Assembly: GCA_030706665.1 (NCBI GenBank) | Contig: JAUZOB010000066.1 | Location: 1-12,674 of the forward strand | Direction of reading: 5' to 3' | Length of the DNA: 12,674 nt | From: Bacteroidota bacterium | Lineage (GTDB): Bacteria > Bacteroidota > Bacteroidia > Bacteroidales > Prolixibacteraceae | In this document: one piece after another, positions 1-6,733 of the stretch | Numbering within the stretch: the first letter of the stretch is position 1 | How the letters are laid out: the number at the start of each line of letters is the position of its first letter | Notes under the pieces: model-generated | Database searches by the model: none | The model's input: only the letters and a program-made list of their open reading frames with translations | What the model was told of the DNA's origin: nothing | Translations under genes and position numbers: made by a program

Positions 1-286
1 CACCGTTCAAGCAAATCTGGACGGAGTTTACAATAGCGTAAAAAATCAGAATGTCTGTTATCGGAATGGACAACCTGTTGTTCCGAAAAAGTCAAAATCA
101 GTCATCGGCGTTGAAATGGAATTAGACTGGCACATTGTTTCACCCAATGAACAACAAAATCAACTTGGAAGATATCTTGAATATGTAGAAAAGTATAAAG
201 AATTTAAAGCCTCAAAACCAGTTATCTTCTACTGGGACGGGAATATTCAAAATGCATTAAAAGAAAGAATCAATCCTTTTTATTGA
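1..286 (+). CDS. DUF4855-like tandem paralog, copy 1 (3' fragment)
   Basis: This is the C-terminal 94 codons of a gene that begins before the window; the reading frame starts at base 2 and ends at TGA 284-286. The translation runs parallel to the C-terminal thirds of the proteins at 350-1357 and 1417-2421. It shares with them NLDGVYN, KKSK, EMELDWHIVSP, RYLEYVEKYKEFK, FYWDGNIQNAL and ERIN. The two glutamates and the aspartate of EMELD and the aspartate of YWDGN are present, so nothing suggests a dead copy. The next gene starts 63 nt downstream on the same strand. The function is unknown. By comparison with its complete paralogs it is probably an exported TIM-barrel-like protein with possible glycosidase activity. 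Its N-terminus and export signal lie outside the window. Confidence 0.9.
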   Translation, partial: TVQANLDGVYNSVKNQNVCYRNGQPVVPKKSKSVIGVEMELDWHIVSPNEQQNQLGRYLEYVEKYKEFKASKPVIFYWDGNIQNALKERINPFY

Positions 287-349
287 AAATTGCTAAAGAA
301 TCGTCGTCACAATATACTAACTAATCTCAATCATGTAATCAAAAGTCTT

Positions 350-1357
350 ATGAAAAGAACGTTCCTTATCCTATTGAGTTGTATCATCTGCCTATGCGCT
401 TGCTCAAAGAAGTCGAATGACGATCCTATTGTTGTTAAACCAGGGAACAATGGAGGTACAACCAATAAACTAACCGGTAACATCAACGGGATTACCCTTT
501 CCGTTGGGCAGGCACAGACCCTGACGTCAGACGATTGGGATGCATTGGCTAGTTCAAAGGTCACTGATTTTGTGATTATTCCCAAAGCTGCCAGTACTTA
601 TGGAAGTACGGAAACCGGATATAAGGAGCAGCTTGCTCCTGTGGTAATCGATGCAATTAACCAATTGGCAATGCGTAGAAGTACAGCCAAGATATGGATC
701 GGTACTCCAGGGTCAATACAATCAATTGCCACTACCAGTCTTACCCCTATCAGCAATTACATTAAATACATTAAAGGACAAATAGGTGATTCTAAATGGA
801 AGAATAACATTCGTGGCATATATATGAACCAGGAAGCCATTATGGGAACTGTGGATTATAACAATATCATGACGAACAGCCAAATAGCTCTTTTCAATGA
901 TCTTTCAACCTTTGTACATTCTATTTTAGGGAAAGAGTTCTTATGGATTCCCTACTATGGTTATGGATCAGACCCAACTTCTATCATCAAGAATATCGCT
1001 TATATTGCCGACCAGACTAATATTTTTGACTATGTCGTTATTCAGCCTCACTATTATTTTGACGGCACAGTTCAAACAAATCTGGACGGGGTATACAACT
1101 GTGTAAAGAAACAGAATGTTTGTTTCAGTGATGGACAACCCGTTATAACAAAAAAATCAAAGACTGCCATTGGGCCTGAAATGGAACTTGACTGGCATAT
1201 AGTTCCGCCTAGTGCTTATAGCGCTCAGCTATCTCGTTATCTTGAATATGTGGCAAAATATAAAGAATTTAAGACTACCGAACCGGTTGTCTTTTACTGG
1301 GATGGGAATGTTCAGAATGCACTGAGTGGCAGAATAAACCTATATTATAAACAATAG
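350..1357 (+). CDS. DUF4855-like lipoprotein, tandem paralog copy 2
   Basis: A 335-aa exported lipoprotein of unknown function, probably a TIM-barrel glycoside hydrolase or glycan-binding protein (inference). The frame is open from TTG 290, but I choose ATG 350 because a typical lipoprotein signal begins there: MKRTF, a hydrophobic stretch, then the lipobox LCAC with the lipidated cysteine at residue 18. The following CSKKSNDD has acidic residues within eight positions, as in Bacteroidota surface-export signals. Conserved blocks are VTDFVIIP (71-78), MRRSTAKIWIGTPG (108-121), IRGIYMNQE (154-162), FLWIPYYGYG (197-206), FDYVVIQPHYYFDG (226-239), GPEMELDWHIV (275-285) and FYWDGNVQNAL (315-325). 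Glu162, Glu277, Glu279, Asp281 and Asp318 are candidate catalytic or ligand residues, because their counterparts are acidic in the DUF4855 protein at 8588-9700. It lies 63 nt after copy 1 and 59 nt before copy 3. The gene and export call are firm; the fold and activity are inferred. Confidence 0.9.
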   Translation: MKRTFLILLSCIICLCACSKKSNDDPIVVKPGNNGGTTNKLTGNINGITLSVGQAQTLTSDDWDALASSKVTDFVIIPKAASTYGSTETGYKEQLAPVVIDAINQLAMRRSTAKIWIGTPGSIQSIATTSLTPISNYIKYIKGQIGDSKWKNNIRGIYMNQEAIMGTVDYNNIMTNSQIALFNDLSTFVHSILGKEFLWIPYYGYGSDPTSIIKNIAYIADQTNIFDYVVIQPHYYFDGTVQTNLDGVYNCVKKQNVCFSDGQPVITKKSKTAIGPEMELDWHIVPPSAYSAQLSRYLEYVAKYKEFKTTEPVVFYWDGNVQNALSGRINLYYKQ

Positions 1358-1383
1358 ATGATCCTATTAAATAGGATCATCTA
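1355..1383. promoter_or_regulatory. Perfect 13-bp stem-loop overlapping a stop codon
   Basis: The left arm 1355-1367 (TAGATGATCCTAT) and right arm 1371-1383 (ATAGGATCATCTA) are exact reverse complements, separated by the 3-nt loop TAA. The TAG stop codon of the preceding gene forms the base of the left arm. No run of T follows the right arm, which continues ACTTCAAGGG, so this is not a standard intrinsic terminator. It is the strongest inverted repeat I found between genes. It could be an mRNA stability or processing hairpin that separates expression of copies 2 and 3, or a partial terminator. Because it is palindromic it could also be a protein-binding site. The structure is certain; the role is not. 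Confidence 0.6.
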
Positions 1384-1416
1384 ACTTCAAGGGATTCAAC
1401 AATCTATATTAATATC

Positions 1417-2421
1417 ATGAAAAAATTATTTATCATTCTTGTAAGTATTATTATCTGTAACATCTCGGCCTATTCAAAAGATAAAAAGAATAATATGAGT
1501 ATTTCGGGAGGGAGAAATAACAAAACTCTTTCCTGCGAGCTAAAAGGAATCACGATTGAAGTAGGACAAGCTAAGTCCTTTACCCCTGCAGATTGGCAAG
1601 CACTAGCAGATTCAAAAGTCACTGACTTTGTCATTATCCCGGCTGCAGTCGAAAACTATGACAGTACTGAATCCGGATACAAAAACAAACTTGCTCCACT
1701 GGTAATCGATGCAATTAACCAGCTTGTTATGCGTAGAAGCACTGCAAAAATATGGATTGGGACTCCCGGGGTTAGCTCAAGAGATTACGCTATTGCAGCA
1801 ACCAGCACAAGCCCATTTTTCAATTATATCAGTTACATCCGTCAACAGATAGGTTCCACCAAATGGACTAATAATATTCGCGGAATCTATATGAATCAGG
1901 AGTCCGTTTACGGCACTGTCGATTATAACAACATAATGGGAAATCCAACCATAAAATTAATGAGCGACCTTTCAGTCCTTGTCCATAATAATCTCAAGAA
2001 AGAATTTCTTTGGATTCCTTATTATGGATATGGAACAGATCCCAATAATATCATCAGGAATATCGGATATGTAGCAGATCAGGCAAACATCTTTGATTAT
2101 GTAGTTATACAACCTCACTATTATTTCGATGGTACAGTCAAAACAAATCTGGATGGGGTTTACAATAGTATTAAAAAACAAAATGTTTGCTATAGAAACG
2201 GGAAAGCTGTAACAGTAAAAAAATCAAAGACCATTATTGGCCCTGAAATGGAACTTGACTGGCATATTGTTTCTCCGAACAATTATAAGGATCAACTTTC
2301 GCGATATCTTGATTATGTATCTAAATACATTGAGTTTAAAAGTAATGTTCCAGTTGTTTTTTATTGGGATGGGAATATTCAAAATGCGCTGAGCTCCAGA
2401 ATTAATCAATATTTCGAATAA
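1417..2421 (+). CDS. DUF4855-like exported protein, tandem paralog copy 3
   Basis: A 334-aa protein of unknown function, very similar to copy 2 over its whole mature length. The start ATG 1417 opens a signal peptide (MKKLF, hydrophobic core to about residue 18, then AYSKDKKNN). The cysteine at residue 14 is preceded by isoleucines, which is a poor lipobox. Unlike copy 2 it is therefore probably cleaved by signal peptidase I and released to the periplasm or outside. Blocks in order are VTDFVIIP (68-75), MRRSTAKIWIGTPG (105-118), IRGIYMNQE (154-162), FLWIPYYGYG (197-206), FDYVVIQPHYYFDG (226-239), GPEMELDWHIV (275-285) and FYWDGNIQNAL (315-325). All five candidate acidic residues of copy 2 are kept at the same numbers. 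The esterase gene follows after only 17 nt, which indicates co-transcription. No Shine-Dalgarno sequence is seen, as in its neighbours. Confidence 0.9.
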   Translation: MKKLFIILVSIIICNISAYSKDKKNNMSISGGRNNKTLSCELKGITIEVGQAKSFTPADWQALADSKVTDFVIIPAAVENYDSTESGYKNKLAPLVIDAINQLVMRRSTAKIWIGTPGVSSRDYAIAATSTSPFFNYISYIRQQIGSTKWTNNIRGIYMNQESVYGTVDYNNIMGNPTIKLMSDLSVLVHNNLKKEFLWIPYYGYGTDPNNIIRNIGYVADQANIFDYVVIQPHYYFDGTVKTNLDGVYNSIKKQNVCYRNGKAVTVKKSKTIIGPEMELDWHIVSPNNYKDQLSRYLDYVSKYIEFKSNVPVVFYWDGNIQNALSSRINQYFE

Positions 2422-2438
2422 TCTAAATATCAACTCAA

Positions 2439-3743
2439 ATGAAAACTATTGGAAAATTAATTTACCATTTATTATTCATTGGGATACTATTTTTATCATA
2501 TTCAACCCAATCTCAAGCTCAGCCTCAAAAAGAGATAGTACAGGTAATTGTTGCACCTGATCATGCCGATTGGACATATCAGTTAGGTGAAAAGCCTAAA
2601 TTTACAATTACCGTTCTGAAATTTGGGGTTCCGGTTAATCAGGTTAATGTACACTACCAGATCGGACCTGAAAAAATGAAGCCTCTTGAAGACAAACAAA
2701 TCACTTTGAAAAATGGAACGACGATTATTGAGGTAAAATCAATGAAGCAACCCGGATTTCTACGTTGTACTGCAACTGTCGACATCGATAACAAACAATA
2801 TAAAGGATCAGCCACTGCCGGATTTGATGTTTTGAATATTCAGCCGACAACTACCTTACCCGACGATTTTAATTCGTTCTGGGAGAAAGGGAAGCAGGAA
2901 TTGGGGAATATCTCAATGAAACCATCAATTACTCTTTTACCTGAACGGTGTACGGACCTTGTTGACGTGTACCATGTAGGCATAAACTCTTATAAAGGTA
3001 AAATCTTTGGAATTTTATGCAAACCGAAGAAAGAAGGGAAATACCCGGCGATCCTGAATGTTCCCGGAGCCGGTATTCGACCTTATTATGGAGATGTAGC
3101 TACTGCAGCAAAAGGAGTCATTACCTTTTCCATTGGGATTCACGGAATTCCTGTCAATCTTGCACCTGAAATATACAGTGCTTTGGATAATGGAGCATTA
3201 AATGGATACTCCGGCTTTAACCTCGATGATAAGAATGAATACTATTTCAAACGGGTGTTCCTGGGATGTATCCGATCAGTTGACTTCATCTACAGTCTTC
3301 CCGATTTTGACGGAGAGAGAATTGCTGTAACAGGGGGGAGTCAGGGAGGCGCTCTTTCAATTGTGACTGCAGCACTTGACCCTAGAATTAAATATCTGGC
3401 AGCTCTCTATCCTGCAATGTGTGATATGACCGGATATTTACATGAACGAACTGGAGGCTGGCCTCATTTCTTTAAAAATAGCTTTACCAATAAACCTGAC
3501 AAAATTGAGACATCCAAATACTATGATGTTGTGAACTTTGCCCGTTTTGTTAAAGTTCCGGGTTATTATTCATGGGGATTCAATGATGAAACCTGTCCCC
3601 CCACCTCCACCTATTCCGCCTACAATGTAATTACTGCACCTAAAGAATTATTTATCTATCAGGACTTAGGACATTGGTCATACCCCGACCAGCAAGAACA
3701 ACGGGTAAATTGGGTGCTAAAAAAACTTGGGGTTCAACCTTAG
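2439..3743 (+). CDS. Acetylxylan esterase-type carbohydrate esterase (CE7/AXE1) with N-terminal beta domain
   Basis: A 434-aa secreted alpha/beta hydrolase that should remove O-acetyl groups from sugars or oligosaccharides. A signal peptide spans about residues 1-27, with probable cleavage at SQA/QPQ. Residues about 30-135 form an N-terminal Ig-like beta domain common in Bacteroidota versions. The AXE1 domain fills the rest, beginning near LPDDFNSFWEKGKQEL. The nucleophile motif GGSQGG places the serine at residue 301. GFNDETCPP gives Asp383 and DLGHWSY gives His412. The 29-residue Asp-His spacing agrees with characterised CE7 enzymes as I recall them, and all triad residues are present. CE7 enzymes act on acetylated xylo-oligosaccharides and cephalosporin C, but the family is broad, so the true substrate is open. 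It is embedded between two paralogs of the tandem family (17 and 39 nt gaps), which suggests that their target glycan is acetylated. Confidence 0.9.
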   Translation: MKTIGKLIYHLLFIGILFLSYSTQSQAQPQKEIVQVIVAPDHADWTYQLGEKPKFTITVLKFGVPVNQVNVHYQIGPEKMKPLEDKQITLKNGTTIIEVKSMKQPGFLRCTATVDIDNKQYKGSATAGFDVLNIQPTTTLPDDFNSFWEKGKQELGNISMKPSITLLPERCTDLVDVYHVGINSYKGKIFGILCKPKKEGKYPAILNVPGAGIRPYYGDVATAAKGVITFSIGIHGIPVNLAPEIYSALDNGALNGYSGFNLDDKNEYYFKRVFLGCIRSVDFIYSLPDFDGERIAVTGGSQGGALSIVTAALDPRIKYLAALYPAMCDMTGYLHERTGGWPHFFKNSFTNKPDKIETSKYYDVVNFARFVKVPGYYSWGFNDETCPPTSTYSAYNVITAPKELFIYQDLGHWSYPDQQEQRVNWVLKKLGVQP

Positions 3744-3782
3744 AAAACAGAAACGTATCATCATCAACATTCTAATTGCACT

Positions 3783-4745
3783 ATGAAAAAAATTATTCTT
3801 CTATCATTAATCTCAGTCCTTTTTGCAAACTGTTCCTTATTTGCAGATCAGGAAAAAGCAAATATCAAAGGGATCTGCATATTTGAAGGCCAGATCAAAT
3901 TATATACCAATGCCGACTGGCAAGCTTTAGCCGACTCTCACGTTACCGATTTTGTTATAATACCCAAAGAAGCAGGTAAATATGGCAATAGCGCCGAGGG
4001 GTATAAAGCAAACCTTTCTCCGTTAATTCTAAACACCGTCAATCAGCTTGTTTCACGAAGAAGCACAGCTAAAATATGGATTGGGACACCAGGCATCTCA
4101 TCTAAAAACTTCGAGATTGCCCCCTCCAGTTTAGCCCCATTTGTTGAATTTATTTCCAATCTCCGTAATCAGATCGAAGCAAAAGTTTGGAAGAATAACA
4201 TCCGTGGCATCTATATGAATCAGGAGTCCGTTTACGGGTCTGTTGATTATAACGACATAATGGCAAATGGGACAATCAAGTTAATGAATGACCTTTCATC
4301 CGAAGTTCACAAAAAATTTAAAAAAGAATTCTTATGGATCCCCTATTATGGATATGGGTCCTACTCAGATGAAATCATCAAAAAAATCGGATATGTAACC
4401 AATCAAAAGACAATCTTTGATTATGTTGTCATTCAACCCCATTATTACTTCGATAAAAATGTGCCCCAGAATCTAACCGGAGTTCATTATTGCGTGAGTA
4501 AACAGTCTATTTGTTCCACAAAGGGAGAAATCGTAATTCCTAAGAAATCAAAAACTCAGGTTGGAGCAGAAATGGAACTAAGCGGTAAGATCGTTCCTCC
4601 GAATAATACCCCTGAATCGCTAAAACTTTATAATGAATATGTTGCCAGTTTTACTGAATTTAAGGGCAAATCACCTATCATCTTCTATTACGATGGCAAT
4701 GTTCAAAATGCATTAAGCGGAAGAATTAATCCGTTTTTCCAATAA
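3783..4745 (+). CDS. DUF4855-like exported protein, divergent tandem paralog copy 4
   Basis: A 320-aa member of the tandem family, shorter mainly in the linker after the signal peptide. ATG 3783 opens MKKIILLSLISVLFANCSLFADQ. FANC is a weak lipobox (Asn at -1) and LFA/DQ is a possible signal peptidase I site, so its anchoring is uncertain. Conserved blocks are VTDFVIIP (54-61), RRSTAKIWIGTPG (92-104), IRGIYMNQE (140-148), FLWIPYYGYG (183-192), FDYVVIQPHYYFD (212-224) and QNALSGRIN (308-316). It departs from the other copies at one key block: GAEMELSGKI (261-270) replaces EMELDWHI, so the shared Asp becomes Ser267 and the His is lost. FYYDGN replaces FYWDGN. Glu148, Glu263, Glu265 and Asp304 remain. 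This could be altered specificity, a binding-only role, or a residue that is not catalytic. The GH97 gene starts 33 nt downstream, consistent with one operon. Confidence 0.9.
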   Translation: MKKIILLSLISVLFANCSLFADQEKANIKGICIFEGQIKLYTNADWQALADSHVTDFVIIPKEAGKYGNSAEGYKANLSPLILNTVNQLVSRRSTAKIWIGTPGISSKNFEIAPSSLAPFVEFISNLRNQIEAKVWKNNIRGIYMNQESVYGSVDYNDIMANGTIKLMNDLSSEVHKKFKKEFLWIPYYGYGSYSDEIIKKIGYVTNQKTIFDYVVIQPHYYFDKNVPQNLTGVHYCVSKQSICSTKGEIVIPKKSKTQVGAEMELSGKIVPPNNTPESLKLYNEYVASFTEFKGKSPIIFYYDGNVQNALSGRINPFFQ

Positions 4746-4778
4746 ATAAAAAAACGATCCCCTATAATTTATGATTTC

Positions 4779-6713
4779 ATGAATAAGCTTTTATTGATCA
4801 TCTGTTTTTGCATCGGAGGTTTTGCATCAGCTAATCCGGTTTACAAGCTTAAATCACCTGACAATAAGCTAGAGGTTGCTATTGATATAAAAAACGGCAT
4901 TCACTACTCCGTTGCATTAAATGGCAGATCGATGTTGAAGAATGCCGATATTGATTTACTCTTTAATGGAAAACCTCTGGCGAAAGGTGCGAAGCTATCG
5001 AAGGTTACTACCACAACAAACAAGAATCTGGTTACCCCCGTTATTCCACTCAAGAACAGCGTGCTGGAAAATCACTACAATCAATTAAGCTTATTCTTTA
5101 AAAACAATCTGACAGTCGAATTTCGGGCTTACGATAATGGCGTGAGTTATCGATTTGTGACAAACAAAAATGATTCGGTTAAGGTGAATGAGACCAACAA
5201 TCTTGAATTTGCAGATGATGTCAAAATGTGGGTTTCGCAAGTAGACGGATATGCCTGCAGCTATGAGAAACCTTATTTACAAACCACTATTTCCGATTTT
5301 TCTACGAAGCTAAACACTTATCTTCCGTTGCTGATTGAACAAACTGACGGATATAAAATGTTGATAACCGAGGCTGATCTCTATGACTATCCGCACATGT
5401 TTTTTAAAAAAGCAGATGGGAATCGATTAACTGCAACATTTCCTCCATCCCCCTTAAAAACTGAAATTATTGGTGATCGCCAAAGCAAAATTACACAGAG
5501 TGCAGACTATATTGCCAAAACAACCGGAAAGAGATCTTTCCCCTGGCGTGTTCTGATCATCACCGAAAAAGATGCACAATTGATAGAATCAAATCTTGTC
5601 TATCTGTTGTCAAAAGATAATAAGCTTGAGAATACGGCTTGGATTAAACCAGGACGAACAACCTGGGAATGGTGGAACGCCACAAATTTATATGGCGTTA
5701 ACTTCAAAGCAGGATTAAATACCGACACCTATAAATACTATATTGATTTTGCGTCAAAGAATGGATTAGAGTATCTGATCATGGACGAAGGATGGTCGGC
5801 ATCTACAATGGATTTAAGTCATCCGAATCCTTCAATTGATTTGAAGGAACTCATACGTTACGGAAAGGAAAAGAACGTTCGTATCATTCTTTGGGCCACA
5901 TGGTGTGCAGTCAACAAACAGATCTCTATTCTTGATACCTTTAAAGAATGGGGGATTGCAGGCATTAAGATCGACTACATGAATCGTGCCGATCAGTGGA
6001 TGGTCAATTTTTACGAAAAAATTGCCCGCGAAGCAGCCAAACGACAATTGCTGGTTGACTTCCATGGAGCATTTAAACCGACAGGACTGCAGCGTGCCTA
6101 TCCCAATGTTCTTTCATATGAAGGAGTGCATGGACTGGAACAATGTAAAGTTGCGAAAACTGTTACCCCCGAGCACAATCTAACGCTCCCGTTTATCCGT
6201 ATGGTATGCGGACCAATGGATTATACTCCGGGAGCTATGCGCAACTATCATCCCAAAGAATTTCAACCTAACTTTAATCATCCCGGCAGTCAGGGCACCC
6301 GTTGTCACCAACTGGCATTATCCGTAGTCTTTGAAAGTGGCATTCAAATGTTGTGTGATAGCCCCTCAAATTACGAACGGGAACAAGAATCAACAAACTT
6401 CCTTTCAAGTGTTCCGGTTACATGGGATGAAACTCGTGTTCTGGAGGCCAAAGTGGGCCAATATCTGGTTATTGCACGAAGGAAAAATGATAAATGGTTT
6501 ATCGGAGCTTTAAATAACGGAATCGAACGCGAGTTTAAAATTGATCTCTCTTTCCTTTCATCCGGTACCAAAAAAGCCACCATTTTGCAAGATGGAATCA
6601 ACTCCAACAATTTTGCAGAGGACTTTAATCACACAGTAAAGCCTCTTACCAATCAATCGGAATTAACAATAAGAATGGTTTCCGATGGTGGTTTTGTTGC
6701 CCGGATTGAATAA
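4779..6713 (+). CDS. Glycoside hydrolase family 97, retaining (alpha-galactosidase-type)
   Basis: A 644-aa secreted GH97 enzyme expected to cleave alpha-linked sugars, most likely alpha-galactosides. A signal peptide occupies residues 1-18 (ASA/NP). The GH97 N-terminal beta-sandwich covers about 20-275 and starts with YKLKSPDNKLEV. The catalytic barrel covers about 285-550, with TWEWWN, YLIMDEGW, GIKIDYMNR, LLVDFHGA and GPMDYTPGAM. A C-terminal beta domain covers about 560-644. Asp399 in KIDYMNR matches the nucleophile position of retaining GH97 enzymes, which inverting SusB-type enzymes lack. Glu454 in GVHGLEQ lies 55 residues later, the spacing I recall for nucleophile and acid/base (415/470) in the Bacteroides thetaiotaomicron retaining enzyme. 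SusB-like alpha-glucosidase is therefore unlikely. The length is normal for the family. It is 20 nt before the FAD oxidoreductase. Family assignment is firm; exact sugar specificity is not. Confidence 0.94.
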   Translation: MNKLLLIICFCIGGFASANPVYKLKSPDNKLEVAIDIKNGIHYSVALNGRSMLKNADIDLLFNGKPLAKGAKLSKVTTTTNKNLVTPVIPLKNSVLENHYNQLSLFFKNNLTVEFRAYDNGVSYRFVTNKNDSVKVNETNNLEFADDVKMWVSQVDGYACSYEKPYLQTTISDFSTKLNTYLPLLIEQTDGYKMLITEADLYDYPHMFFKKADGNRLTATFPPSPLKTEIIGDRQSKITQSADYIAKTTGKRSFPWRVLIITEKDAQLIESNLVYLLSKDNKLENTAWIKPGRTTWEWWNATNLYGVNFKAGLNTDTYKYYIDFASKNGLEYLIMDEGWSASTMDLSHPNPSIDLKELIRYGKEKNVRIILWATWCAVNKQISILDTFKEWGIAGIKIDYMNRADQWMVNFYEKIAREAAKRQLLVDFHGAFKPTGLQRAYPNVLSYEGVHGLEQCKVAKTVTPEHNLTLPFIRMVCGPMDYTPGAMRNYHPKEFQPNFNHPGSQGTRCHQLALSVVFESGIQMLCDSPSNYEREQESTNFLSSVPVTWDETRVLEAKVGQYLVIARRKNDKWFIGALNNGIEREFKIDLSFLSSGTKKATILQDGINSNNFAEDFNHTVKPLTNQSELTIRMVSDGGFVARIE

Positions 6714-6733
6714 ATAACAAACAAAACAAAGGT

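Larger units (their letters stand above)
1..4745 (+). repeat. Tandem paralog array (four copies) interrupted by an esterase gene
   Basis: Four genes of one family lie in the same orientation: 1-286 (partial), 350-1357, 1417-2421 and 3783-4745. The CE7 esterase gene at 2439-3743 sits between copies 3 and 4. The protein cores align almost without gaps: the motifs IRGIYMNQE, FLWIPYYGYG, FDYVVIQPHYYFD, EMEL and QNALSGRIN occur in the same order and spacing in the complete copies. Copies 2 and 3 have these motifs at identical residue numbers (for example Glu162, Glu277, Asp318). Copy 4 is the most divergent. Third-position differences are frequent, so the duplications are not very recent. Local exact matches remain, such as 29 nt shared by 1885-1913 and 4209-4237. 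Confidence 0.92.

Noticed and set aside
290..349. N-terminal extension of copy 2 from TTG 290
   Set aside because: The extension is hydrophilic and not conserved in the other copies. ATG 350 opens a proper lipoprotein signal peptide.
331..585. Minus-strand ORF
   Set aside because: It lies wholly opposite a conserved paralog and has no recognisable protein features. The other minus-strand ORFs in the window are likewise opposite real genes.
6371..6610. Minus-strand ORF inside the GH97 gene
   Set aside because: The opposite strand encodes the conserved C-terminal part of GH97. The translation resembles no protein I know.
4779..6713. SusB-type alpha-glucosidase assignment for the GH97 gene
   Set aside because: The aspartate in KIDYMNR is the hallmark of the retaining subgroup and is absent from SusB-type enzymes.
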